A DNA stretch of 64,000 bases, taken from the NCBI GenBank assembly GCA_022316685.1, contig JAKJHU010000997.1:1-64000 (forward strand). The letters run 5' to 3'. Under the pieces are notes generated by a model that saw only the letters and a list, made by a program, of their open reading frames with translations, was not told the origin of the DNA and did not search any database. The first letter of the stretch is position 1. Each line of letters begins with the position of its first letter. The position numbers were made by a program, and so were the translations under genes. This stretch comes from Progne subis subis. Taxonomy: Eukaryota; Chordata; Aves; Passeriformes; Hirundinidae. This document shows positions 38,021-49,381 of the stretch, one piece after another.

Positions 38021-38107
38021 GGCTGCAAGGAGAAGCTGAGAGACCTGGGCTGCTGGACCTTCTGAAGAGGAGGCCGAGGGCTCATCCTGCAACTGCTGCA
38101 AGGGTGG

Positions 38108-38703
38108 TTTCAGAGGATCACAGAATCAGCAAGGTTGGAAAAGACCTTGGGCATCATCAAGTCGAACCTGTGCCCTGACACTGCCTTGTCTCCCCTGAGC
38201 CTCCTCTTCTCCAGGATAAACAACCCCAGCTCCCTCAGCCGCTCCCCACAGGACTTGTGTTCCAGACCCCTCACCAGCCTTCTTGCCCTTCTCTGGACAC
38301 TCTCCAGCCCCTCCATGTCCTTCCTAAGCTGGGGGGCCCAGAACTGGACACAACACTCAAGGTGCTGCCCAACGAGTGCCGAGCACAGGGGAAGAATCAC
38401 TGCCCTGCTCCTGATGGCCACACTGTTCCTGATCCAGGCCAGGAGCCATTGGCCTTCTTGGCCACCTGGGCACACTGCTGGCTCTTGTCCAGCCTTTTCT
38501 CCGTCAGTCCTCATAGGTCCATTTCTCCTGGCTGCTGTCCAGCCAATCTGTCACCAGCCTGCACCGCTTCAGGAGTTGTTGTGGCCAAAGTGCAGGACTC
38601 AGTACCTGGACTTGTTAAACCTCACATTGTTGGATTTGGCTTCCTGGATCCAGCCTGTACAGGGCCCTGTGCACAGCCTTCCTAGCCTCCAGCAGATCAA
38701 CAC
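38108..38703 (-). mobile_element. CR1 LINE fragment
   Basis: Antisense CR1 3' end, paralogous to 15,385-15,962 (AGGATCACAGAATCAGCAAG at the 3' terminus). Confidence 0.85.
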
Positions 38704-38704
38704 T

Positions 38705-39170
38705 CCCAGCCAACTTAGTGTCACCACGGTTCCTTGTGTCCCTAGACTGTCATAGTGGTCTCCATGATTCCATGAGGCCTCCCAGTGTCATAGTGTGCCT
38801 TTGGTTCCGTGGGACCCCTTGGTGTCACAAAGGCCCTTGGATCCTTGGGCCCCACAGTGTCACAATGGTGCCTTGGGCCCCCAAGACCCTGGGGTGTCAC
38901 AATGGATCCTTTGTTCCATGAGGTCTGGCAGCACAGCAATGATCTCCTTGGTTCAACAGTGTCACAGTGGCCTCTGTGGTTCCACCACACTCCAGACGGT
39001 CACCGTGGACTCCTTGCTTGCATTTAGCCCCACAGTGTCACAATGGCCCCTTGGCTCTATGGTGACATATCATGCACAGTGTCACTCTGGTCCTCTTAGT
39101 GCCGCCAGGCCCTGCAGTGTCACAATGGCCCCTTGCTTCCCCAGGGCCCTGCAGTGTCACCATCATCAGA
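38705..39170. repeat. Minisatellite with GTGTCACAATGG core
   Basis: Copy B counterpart of 15,970-16,432, nearly identical with a few one-base indels. Confidence 0.8.
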
Positions 39171-39750
39171 GAATCAAGCAGGCTGGAAAAGACCTCAGAG
39201 AGCATCAAGTCCAACCTGTGAGCCAACACCACCTTGTTAGGCAGACCATGGCACTGAGTGCCACATCCAGTCATTCCTTAGACACTTCCAGGGACAATGA
39301 CCCACCCACCTCCCTGGGCAACCCATTCCAATGCCCAGTCACCATTTTGGGAAGAATATTTCCTAATGTCAAGCTTAAACATCCCCTGTTGCAGCTTAAG
39401 GCCGTGTCTTCTTTTCCTGTCACTGTTCCCTGGGAGAAGATCCTCACCCCCATCTAGCTGCACTCTGCTGTCAGGGAGTTGTAGAGAGTGATGAAGCCTC
39501 CTCTGAGCCTCCTCTTCTCCAGGGTAAACAACCCCAGCTCCCTCAGCTGCTCCTCACAGGACTTCTGTTAGAGAACACTCACCAGCTTTGTTGCCCTTCC
39601 TGGACACGGTCCCGCCCATCTATGTCCTTCCTAAACTGGAGGCTCCGGCACTGGACACAGCACTCGAGGTGCTGCTCAACCAGTGCCAAGCACAGGGAGA
39701 GAATCACTACCCTGCTCCTGCTGGCCACACCATTCCTGATCCATAGGAGT
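39171..39750 (-). mobile_element. CR1 LINE fragment (second subfamily)
   Basis: Copy B counterpart of 16,433-17,015, antisense, starting AGAGAATCAAGCAGGCTGGA. Confidence 0.85.
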
Positions 39751-42317
39751 TCCAAGGGTTGGATGAGAGAAATGGTGGGGAGGGGTTGGGTACAAAGTCT
39801 GATTGATTGTCAGCCATGAAGGGTCTTGATTTTTACATCTATTCAGACTGCAGTAGAAGATGCTGGACGTCAATATCAGTTGAACATTGCTGATATCAAT
39901 AGATAAAAAGGAAAAGAAAACAGGACAAAACATTTCTCTCTGAATTGTTTTCAATATAGTATATTCCCTTTGAATAAACTTCTGAAATTTGTCTAATTGA
40001 CCACAGAAGAATTGAGAACTTAAATCATTCCCAGGCATTTTTCTTGTTTGGTTGTTTTGAACAAATGTTATGAGCTTTTCTCACTGAACTCCGTAACTGA
40101 AGAGTTCAAGAAGGAAGAGGTCTCTGGAGTAGTAAAATTTATCAGCAATCCCCAAGGGGCTGAGGATCCATCCTCATCACAGCAGGAATGAACAGAAATG
40201 GGCACAGCTTTCTGGCTGCCCCAGCTTTGGGATGGGCCCTGGGCCTGGAGCAGGAACAGCTCTGGAGGGCCCCAAGGCCGGGGCTGTTGTGCTGGCCTGG
40301 GCAGATGGGATGGCAGCAGGGGCTGCAGAGCTCTCAGCACCTCAGGGAGAGGGGAGCAGGGCACACAGGGAGCCTCCTTTTCCCTTGGCCCAGCACCTTC
40401 CCCATGGCTGGGGCTGAGTCCTGTCTGAGCTGCAGCTGCTGCTGTGCCCTTCCGAGGGGCTGAGGCCGTGGGGCCCCTGCGCAGAGCAGCCTGCCCTGAG
40501 CAGAGCTGTGGGGCCAGAGCCAGCTGGGCTGTGCTGGGGAGAGGCCCTTGGTGCTGCCGAGAGCTCAGGGCAGCTGGCAGAGCTTGGAGGGAGCTGGGCT
40601 GGGCTGAGAGAGCCTGCCACAGAAACCATCAGTGTCCATCTCAGCCTGTGTGAGCGTGCAGGGGCAGGACTCAGCCCAGGCCTTGTGGGGCAGGGCCAGC
40701 GCCTGTGGAAGGCATTGAAAACAGGCAAGTGGCCCAGAGAGGAGGCTGCTCTGTGCCCTTGGTGGCATGGACAGAGCAGGAACACGGCCCAGGACATTTG
40801 TCAGCGCCAGCCTCTGTCCCCAGCCATTGCCAGCCCTGGCTGCTCAGCCCAGGTTTGCGGGGCAGTTTAGCTGTGGCCCAGCTCCATCCTCCTGCAGGGC
40901 TCAGGGCCTGTTCCCGGCCATGGCCAGCCCTGCCCGGCCTCTCTGCTGGCCCAAAGAGCCTCCATGGTTGTGCTGGAGACCAAGGCTGGAGGAGGGAAAT
41001 GCAGGGCTGCTGCGGGATGGGGAGGGGATTGAATTCCAGCACACACCTCAGTTCTGTGATTATCCCGGCATGATGCTGGTCCCTGTTCCAGCCTGGAGCA
41101 GAGCAGATGTTTTTGGGACAGGAGCCCTCCGGGGCTGTCCGGAACTTGCAGCTTGCAAGGTGCTCTGCTCTCCCTCAGCTCCTCTCTGAGAGATGCCAAT
41201 CCCAGCTCAGCACCTCAGGGCACAAGTGGCACTGCCTTTGCATGGGCACACAGCTGATGTCTGCCTGGAACGGGGCACAGATTTAATACCTTTTAGTTTC
41301 ATAATATACAAGCAAATCTCTATTCTCTGGGTCATTTAAGTACTTTTAAGAAGTGGCAAACTTTTCCCACCAGGAACAGGAATTTCCTGGATCTACTGGA
41401 TTCTTCTACCGATGGCAGAAGAAGAAATACTGATCTAGCCCTCTACCTTTGACACCAACATTCAGTCTAACAATTCATGGCCCTCTTCCTTCAGGTGTTT
41501 CCAGCTCTCCTGGCCATGTGTAAGGGCATTTCTTCATATAGAAAAGCTGGATCTATGTCCTTCCTTTTGCTCCCAGATTTCCTCATGCAGCTCTTCTCTG
41601 GTCATTTCAATGTGTCTCCCTTGACTGGCTTCATGCTTTGAGCTTTCCAGAGGAGTCCAATTTTTCAGAAGTTTAAATAACACCTTAGTCAGTGTCGTAA
41701 TTGTATTTGTTTCGTATATATCACCTCTTCTTATGTCTTGAAAATTCTTCCTGTATGGAAATCACTTTTGGGTTTGGACATGTCAGATGTTGCTGGGATG
41801 TCACAAGGAGCTGAGGGAAGTGTTTTGATGTTTATTAAATTTTATCATGTTCACATTTTTTATGTTGTCCAAAAAGAGAAACCTTTCTGTGCCTCCAAGT
41901 CTCACCAGTTCCTGGTCCCTCCAAGGACACAAACCTGATGAGATGTGGTTCCCACTCCAGAGGCACATGGACGAACTCTATAGCCAGAGCAGAGCTCCCT
42001 CTTCCCAGAAAGTCAGGGACATCCCTCCTGGCATGGGAGGGATGAAGGAAACAGGACAGGCTGTGGGGATCAGGTGCAGGGCAGAGCCAGGGAAAAGAAT
42101 GACTTTTGCATTTGATGGAGCTGTGCCTTCCCTTGGGTTTGTTGTCTGACAATAAATGGACATCCCTTTTGTCTTGGGCAATGCCTTCTCCAAGGGAAGC
42201 AGGTGGGAGTTGGAGCCAAGGAGCTGAAACCTGCAGGTCCAGCCTGGGGTGGAGGGAGCTCAGATTTGCACGAGGCTGCTCTGAGTCCTGGGGCTTGGAT
42301 GGGGGAAATGGTGGGGT
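39751..42317. other. Non-coding remainder of copy B
   Basis: Collinear with 17,016-20,035. GC-rich open frames without domains. No gene was recognised. Confidence 0.5.
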
Positions 42318-45300
42318 GGGAGTAAGGACAGAGTCTGATTGATTGTCAGACATAAAGGGTCTTGATTTTTGTATCTATTCAAACTGCATTAGAATATACT
42401 TGGATTCAGTGTCAACTGGAGATTGCACATATCAAGGCATTAACAGAAACAAAACCTGAACAGGACATAAAAAATCTTTTCTCACTGCCTTTTGTAAATA
42501 TATATTCACTTTTAATACACTTCAGAAATCGTTTCATTAACTTCAAAAATTTGAAAACCTAAATCAAATTATTCCCAGAGACTTGCCTGTTAAAGTATTT
42601 TGAATGTTAATGAGCCCTGGGAGACTGAACAGCTGAAGGTGGAACAAGCCTCTGGAGAAGTCAAATCCAGCAGTAGCCTCCAAGTGTCTGAGGCTGTCAG
42701 CAGCCCCCACTGAGGCCATCCCTGCCCAGAGACCGTGGGGGAATGGGCAGACAAGGGGAGCGTCCCTGGGGCTGGGCAAGCAGAACTCAGAGGCACCAGC
42801 AGGTGCAGGTGGGAAATGGAGTGTGCAATGTGGCTGTGAAAGCCCTGCCTGGGCTGTGCCAAGAAGGACAGACAAGACCTGACCCCCATCCCCCAAACAA
42901 TTCTCTCACTTAAACAATTCAAAGGAATTACAATTGTTTGAGTACTCTGAGTTGATGCACTGGAGAAATAGCAACAAGAGATTCTCAGGAGCTCAAAACA
43001 ACAAAACAGACTTTACTGGCAACTTTAGAAAATCAGAGAAACTCTGGCAAAAGGTTTAATACAATACTCAATCAACAAAAAGCACTTCTGAGAGCATTAT
43101 AAATTGGCCCATTGAATATCACAAAGTCTAAAGCTGTTAAATTTAAGTTTCTCAATGTTTGCAAAGGGAGAGAATTAGAAGAGGAAGACGCAGAAAAAAA
43201 GACAAGTAAGATGCAAAGAGGCACACACACGCACACACACACACAGAGCTACCAACTCCAGGATTCCAGCAGTGTTCAGACAGAAATTCCAAGAGGAGGT
43301 GGGCTTAAGATGTGTGCTTGCCTTGTGGTCAGCCTTGAATACCCCATGGTCTTCCCGGGCCCTTCCCCCAGGAGGGACTTTGGGTCACTTGGTCTCTCAG
43401 GAGATGGGCTGGGGGCTGCAGAGGTGGCTGTGGAGCATTGCCTTTGGTGTGCCAGGGATTGGCAGACGCTGCTGGGCTGGGATAGAGGCTCTGGGGCGAT
43501 TGGGGTTCCAGGGCAGGGCAGTGCTGGGGTTTCAGGGCAGGGCAAGGCTGGACCTGCCCCTTCCTCCCTCACACACAAAATGTTTCCAGCCAACAATCTC
43601 CTCCAGTCTCTCACAACAGGCAATGCTGGAGGTGGAATCCCAATTGTGGCCATGGGCACCTGGACAAGAAGGACATTTCTTTTCCATAGGAAGGTGTAAT
43701 GGTTTTAGTTAAAACTGGGCAGAATCACTAATTAATGTAGTGACTATACATTCGTCAAATTTTGTTTGCTAAATTTAGTGTAGTGGTCTAAGTGTTTATT
43801 CTCTTTTTGTGGGAGAGGACCAGGAGAAGCAAAGCAGGCTCAAGGTTAAAAAGTGAACAGTTTTATTAACACACACTAAAAGAATGGAAAAGATAAGAAA
43901 AGATGGAAAAAAAAAACCCAAAAAACCAAAATGCAACTTCAAAACACTCTTCCCTTCCCTTACAAACTGTTAACTTTCTTACAAACAACATAGAGAGACA
44001 CAACCGGTGATTTTCAGTCAGTTTCACCATTTAAACATAATCTTTCACCACTTTGGGAGAGGAGTCTCTCTAGAGTCTTATGGACACATTTACCACAAGA
44101 CAAAAACAGTCTTGGGGCTCTCAATGTCACAAATCTGCAGCTGCTTGGAGTTTTTGCAGATTGTGATGTTCCACTCATTAGCAGCCTTTCCCCTGGCTAC
44201 TCATGGGCCTCTCAGTGTATTTGGGGTACTGTTTAAGAAAGCTTCTTCTAGTATAAAACAAGGATTCTCTTCTAGCTCTAAAATTGTTTCTATCTCAAAA
44301 GAAATGGAGACCTCCTTTTACCCCAGGAGCTGAGGGCTTCAAATCACTTTCTCTCTAGAATCATCTTGGTCACAAAGGCTGAGACCTCCTTTTACCCCAG
44401 GAGTGAGGGGCTTTAAGATTCCCACTTAAATCTCAATCATAGCAATCCCCAACTTTGACTAGAACTAGCATTCCTCCAAACAACATTAGGATGTTACAAG
44501 AAACAGTCCATTTCTCCATAGTTTACAGCAGAAAAGCTTGGTTAAAAATGTCCACATCCTCAGTCTCTCTTCTAATAATCTTTATCAGTTCTTTCACTCC
44601 TGCTCCACTGACTTCATGCGGTGTCTTTCCTACGTCCACTCTGTCTCTTTCTTTTCTCTCTCAGGGAAGGGTCAGGCCTTGGAAGCTCCATGTTGCCAGG
44701 ACAGGGTTAACTCTGCCGAGGCCTTCAGTGGCCATGTGATTTCTGCTCCAGGCAGCAGTCTCTCCATTTCAGATCAGCCTGGTTTCCTCCCTCCACTCTT
44801 TCTTCTCCGTCTGGAAGACACCGGAGGAGGGGAGCGGGAGGAGAGCTCTGCCCACCCCTCGGTGACAATCGGGGCAGCCTCGGCCTAACCGGGCCCAGAG
44901 TTGTTATCAGGGGAGATCCCTCCCTGCTCTGGGGCCTCCGGGGAGGTTTTTTCAAAGTGGTTGATGTTAAGCTGCAACCTCTCCTCCCCCCGGGGAGCAG
45001 ATGGAGTCCGGCTCGGCCTCGGGCGAGCTTCCCCCCAAAGGGGGAGGTGGGGTGTGGGGAGCAGTAGGACCCACTCGATGTTACCTGTTCAGCTGAGCAG
45101 GAGGAAAAGGGCCTGACCTGAACAAACCCAGGATTTATATGGGTACTGCCCAAAGTCACATTCAACATTCTCAGTGGCCAAAGCAGGTGCCAATATCACA
45201 AACCAGCTTCTGATAGGACCTTGTCCTTTCTAAAACTATTTCTAGGGTCTGGACAGGGTAACATTTCACATTCCTCCCTAACTAAAAACCAAACTGTGCT

Positions 45301-45405
45301 AACCCATGACAGTGGCCCTTAGGCTTTGCAGGGCTCAGGCACAGCGACTGTGACAGAGTCAGGGCTGAGGTTCCACTCTGTGGGCTGGGGCAGAGCCCAG
45401 CCAGA
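42318..45405 (+). repeat. Large inverted repeat, arm 1
   Basis: This matches the reverse complement of 53,418-58,052 through unique sequence, a CA/TG microsatellite (about 43,223-43,246) and a long LTR. The match starts near GTCTGATTGATTGTCAGACA and ends in GGGCAGAGCCCAGCCAGA. It is about 3.09 kb and lacks the solo LTR present in arm 2. Confidence 0.9.
43695..45311 (-). mobile_element. Long LTR in arm 1
   Basis: The plus strand begins TGTAATGGTTTTAG and ends GCTAACCCATGACA, about 1,617 bp. It is the inverse of 53,507-55,111 and related at both ends to the solo LTR at 55,926-57,486. No flanking target duplication is evident. A minus-strand polyadenylation-type region lies near 43,855-43,870. 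Confidence 0.7.
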
Positions 45406-46167
45406 AATGACCTGAGATGGGCTCAAATACAACGATGGGACCATGGCCAGACCCTCATGTTCTTCAGTCCCACCTCACATCATTGCCAGGGGCAGAGACA
45501 GGGACAGGTGACTTCTCAGCATGGGTCAGGGGAAACGTGGGTCACCAGAGCCCTTCCCAAAGTGGCAATGGCCCATTAACAGACGACATCTCCCTGGAGG
45601 GAGGATGGGTCATGGAAGAGATCAAGAACACTGCCCCATTTGGTTTTACACAGCTGGCCCATTAGGACAAGATCCCGCTCAGAGATATGAGGGATGGGTC
45701 ATGGAAGAGATAAACAACCTGCCCCAGCTGGTGTTCACAGATGGTAATAGAATACACTTTTTTGGATAAATCTTGCCTTGTAAGACAGGGCTTGAGGCTC
45801 CTTGCCCAGGAGCTCTCAGGAATTCCTCAAGGCTACTGAGATAAAAACAGGACTAAAAATAAGAACCAAGAGCCTGAGAAACTGTTTACAAACAATGCAA
45901 AACTTAGAGAACACACAACATGATGATGGACACTTGACCAATGAGGAGTCCTGAAGGATGTGTGCCTGTCTTGTGAACAAGTGTCTTAGCCAATTGAGAG
46001 ACACCTGTATGTTTTGACAGTAGTGCTAGAATCAATAACTGGAGTTTAACATAAATAAAATATATATTAAATATATAATTTTATATTTTTATATATATAA
46101 AATATTAAATAAATGGCTTCTACTAAAACCATATTGATTCTGCTATTCAGTTGCCCAGTGTTTCCCC
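45406..46167. other. Left part of the inverted-repeat spacer
   Basis: 45,570-45,805 is inverse to about 47,890-48,130 (part of an ERVL-like LTR and its flank). 45,806-46,167 is AT-rich, with TATATA runs at 46,058-46,110, and may include another LTR end (AATAAATGGCTTCTACTAAA...). No gene was recognised. Confidence 0.5.
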
Positions 46168-46294
46168 CTGCACTGGAGAGGCTCTGCAGGACTGATGGGA
46201 TGGGCTTTGGGGCTGTGAGGAGAACCTGAGGCACCTGGGCTGCTGGACCTTCTGGAGAGGACGCCCAGGGCTCATCCTGCAACTGCTGCAAGGG

Positions 46295-46416
46295 TGGTTT
46301 CAGAGAATCACAGAATCAGCCAGGTTGGAAAAGTCCTTTGACATCATCAAGTCCAACCTGTGCCCTGACACTGCCTTGTCTCCTTTGAGACTCCTTTTCT
46401 CCAGGATAAACAACCG
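46295..46416 (-). mobile_element. CR1 LINE 3' end, antisense
   Basis: It begins AGAGAATCACAGAATCAGCC and runs to CTCCAGGATAAACAACC. It then switches abruptly to sense CR1. Confidence 0.8.
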
Positions 46417-46866
46417 ACAGGTTGGGTAGAGAGTGGCTGGACAGCAGCCTGGCAGAAAGGGACCTGGGGGGACTGATGGACAGCAGGCTGGACAAGAGCC
46501 AACAGTGTGCCCAGGTTGCCAAGACGGCCAATGACACCTGGCCTGGATCAGGAACAGTGTGGCCAGCAGGAGCAGGGCAGTGATTCTTTCCCTGTGCTCG
46601 GCACTGGTTGGGCACCACCTCAAGTGCTGTGTCCAGTTCTGGGCCCTCAGTTTAGGAAGGACATGGAGGGGCTGGAGTGTGTCCAGAGAAGAGCAACAAG
46701 GCTGGTGAGGGGTCTGGAAAACAAGTCCTGTGAGGAGTGTCTGAGGGAGCTGGGGATGTTTATCCTGGAGAAGAGGAGGCTCAGGGAAGACAAGGCAGTA
46801 TCAGGCAAAGGCTAGACTTGATGATCTCCAAGGTCTTTTCCAACATGTCTGCTTCTGTGATTCTCT
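46417..46866 (+). mobile_element. CR1 LINE fragment, sense
   Basis: This is sense CR1: GTGGCTGGACAGCAGCCTGG, AGTTCTGGGCCCTCA, GGACATGGAGGGGCTGGAG, ending TCCAACATGTCTGCTTCTGT. It joins head-on to the antisense piece at 46,416. Confidence 0.85.
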
Positions 46867-47933
46867 GAAACCACCCTTGCAGCAGTTGCAGGATGAGCCC
46901 TGGGCCTCCTCTCCAGAAGGTCCAGCAGCCCAGGTCCCTCAGCTTCTCCTCACAGCCCCAAAGCCCATCCTGTCAGTCCTACAGAGCCTCTGCAGCTCCT
47001 CCTTGCCCAAAACAGGGAGCCCCAGAGCCAGACACAGCAGCCCAGATGTGCCCCCCTGGCCTGTCGTGCCTCTGGCAAGGGAGCAGCATGAAGCACTGCA
47101 GGAGCCTGCAGGACAATTCCTGAAGCACTTGGAGGATGATCCTGCTCCCCAGGGGACATTCCTACGGTGCCAGGAACTCAGGAACTGAAATGGGGAGTGG
47201 GGCCAGAGGGCCAGAGAGGAATGGGCAACCAGGGATGGGCTGTTTGCAGGGGAGGGAACAGGGAGGGGCAAAATTAAGAAATTTGTAGCAGGAAGGAGAA
47301 AGAAGCCAAGGTGAGGTAAAGGAAATGCTCAGGGCAGTTTTGGGGTGGCTGCCAGGCAGCCCTGGCTCTGAGCAGCAACACCTACAGTGGCACAGGAAAC
47401 TCACAGCTCATGGCAAACAAACTTTCTGGATGATTTCAGAGGCCACCACAAATCTGAGTGGTTTCCCTGCTGTCCCCTAGCCCTTCCTGGCCCAGGGGCT
47501 GATGGCATTTGTACTCCCTCAGGTTCATCTCCCCACACCAACACCATGGGGGTGCTGACGCCTGCTCTGGCAGTGCAAACAGGGGCTCCTGAGCCAGTGC
47601 TGCCGTCTCTGTGCCTGCAAGGATGCGGCACCTGTGTGAGCTGGGGGAGAGGCCAGGGCTGCAGAGGGGGGATGTTGTTGGCAGGTGCATGAGGACGCTC
47701 TGGGACGCTGCCCTGGGGTGTCCAGCGCAGTGGGGATGGATCAGCCCCTGCTCTGCTGCTCCTTCCCATCTCCCCCAGGCACCTTGCAGAGCCCCAGCCA
47801 TGCTGTTTGCCCCTAGCCTGCCCACGGCCACCCTGGGGCTGCTCACGGGGCTTTTCTCTGCTGAGCATTGGCCTTGGTGTGTTCTGGAGAGAGCCTGGGC
47901 AAGGAGCATCAAGCCCTGTCTTGCAATGCAAGA
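46867..47933 (-). repeat. Inverse copy of about 14,340-15,384
   Basis: Shared motifs include GCAGTTGCAGGATGAGCCCT, CAGACACAGCAGCCCAGATG and GCACCTGTGTGAGCTGGGGG in inverse order relative to copy A. There is no gene content. This is a third, inverted copy of this piece of the receptor unit. Confidence 0.8.
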
Positions 47934-48726
47934 TGTAACAAAAAAAATGTATTCTATTACCATCTGTGAACACCATTTGGGGCAGGTTGTTTATCTCTTC
48001 CATGACCCATCCCTCATATCTCTGAGGGGGATCTTCTCTTAATGAGCCAGCTGTTAAAACCAAATGGGGCAGTGTTCTTGATCTCTTCCATGACCCATCC
48101 TCCCTCCAGGGAGATATCTTCTGTTAATGGGCCATTGCCTCTCACTGCATGACTGATAAAATCTCATCATCCCATTGTGAGATGCTCCACCCAGAGGGAG
48201 GAGCCAAGCATTCCCACCTGGATTTAATCTGCGATTTAAAACACCAGAAGCAGCCTGGTTTCCACTGGATTCCCAGAAGAAGACCAGACCTATCTACACC
48301 ACCACTGGACCTTCAGAGGAAAACTACATCCTTCTACAACATAATTGCTTCAACAAAACCACATCTGTCACTCCAGGAGAACTTCAGTGACGATTTGATT
48401 GGACTGCAAGCAACACCCTGAATAACTTGGTGTCAGGTCGGATTCTGACTCTGTCAGGTTGGTTTATTTGTTTTGTTTTGTTTTCTTTTTCTTTTTTTTT
48501 TTTCTTTTTGTTTGTTTGTTTGTTTGAGTTTTTTTACATTTGTTTTTTACTACTGCATTTTTAGTTTTATTTTCCTACTAAAGAACTCTTATTCCTATTG
48601 GCTTATCTTTACTTGGGAGCCCATTAACTTCAAAATTATAACTCAAAGAGAGGCGGTTTATATTTTCTTTTTCAATGGAGGCTCCTGCCTTCCATAGCAG
48701 ACCTCTGTCTTACCAGACCAAGACAG
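47934..48726 (+). mobile_element. ERVL-like LTR upstream of the second zinc finger gene
   Basis: It begins TGTAACAAAAAAAATG and ends TCTTACCAGACCAAGACA. The U5-like end (GGAGGCTCCTGCCTTCCATA, then GCAGACCTCTGTCTTACCAG) is the same family end as the LTR at 2129-2846 in the other orientation. The body matches the LTR at 27,278-27,840. Confidence 0.75.
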
Positions 48727-49381
48727 GGAGCTCGGCTTCAGATATCCTGAGTGGTCCCTGGGTTGGGGTTTTTGGGGTGGGGATATTTGGAGAATTAAGA
48801 ACTTCAAAGCTGGGTGGAAAATGCCCCTTGGGGTGACAATTGGGGGGTCCCAGTGGCGGCTGGTGGCAGAGGCAGCCTGGAGGAGCAGAGCCCGGTGTCC
48901 CCCAGGACCCCAAAGAGGGGGAAGCACCGCGATTTGCAAGACCCTCAACCAGCTGGAGAGCGGCAGGGGGGGACTCCTTGGGCCCCCTGCACCCCAAAGC
49001 AGAGAATAAGGGGAGAAGGGACCCAAGGACCCCTCATCATCCCTTAATGGCAAATGGAAAAGGGGGAAACATTTTGGATTCCTGCGATTTCCAGCAGCCT
49101 GGAGAAGGCAGGGACTGAGTAGATGGGGAACCCCCAGTACAGATGTGACCCCCAGCAGCTGGGACAGGGGGCAATCCCGAAACACCATAGGAGAGAGACC
49201 AGAGACAGGGAACTCCACAAAGGAGTTGTCCGGGCTGCTCTTGGTGTTTGATAGGCTATTAGGGACTCCAGATGTCTGGTGACTTGTAGAGATGGACTTG
49301 AGCAGAGGGACATTCAAACTCAACATACTCATCCCTTGTTTTTGCTCAAACCAGGATTTCACATTCCCAAACCTTGGCTGG
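48727..49381. other. 5' flank of the second zinc finger gene
   Basis: This lies between the LTR end and the first recognised zinc finger exon. It is GC-rich with a block resembling 25,840-25,900. A CAAACCAGGATTTCACATTC sequence just before the start ATG could be an exon edge, with the acceptor unclear. No separate gene was seen. Confidence 0.4.

Larger units (their letters stand above)
35135..42318 (+). repeat. Segmental duplication copy B (olfactory receptor unit)
   Basis: This is the direct-orientation partner of 12,225-20,035, starting with the shared GGGGGACAAGATCTGGGTGG and ending where the inverted-repeat arm begins. Compared with A it has an extra ~760 bp between the leader and the receptor (about 35,805-36,590). 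It has a ~215-bp LTR-like end (about 37,805-38,020, ending CCATGACA) in place of 1.2 kb. It also lacks ~380 bp at 40,951, with a short GCC match at the joint. Confidence 0.85.
46168..47010. repeat. Small inverted repeat centred on two opposed CR1 3' ends
   Basis: 46,168-46,416 (GGCTCTGCAGGACTGATGGG..., then antisense CR1) is matched in inverse by about 46,760-47,010. The centre is a sense CR1 body. The two arms share both the CR1 3' terminus and ~130 bp of flanking sequence. Confidence 0.8.

Noticed and set aside
43223..43246. CA/TG microsatellite as a regulatory element
   Set aside because: Ordinary dinucleotide repeat shared by both inverted-repeat arms; nothing suggests a function.
48727..49381. 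A KRAB or SCAN exon upstream of the second zinc finger gene
   Set aside because: No KRAB-A or SCAN motif in any frame; the gene fits the KRAB-less avian type.
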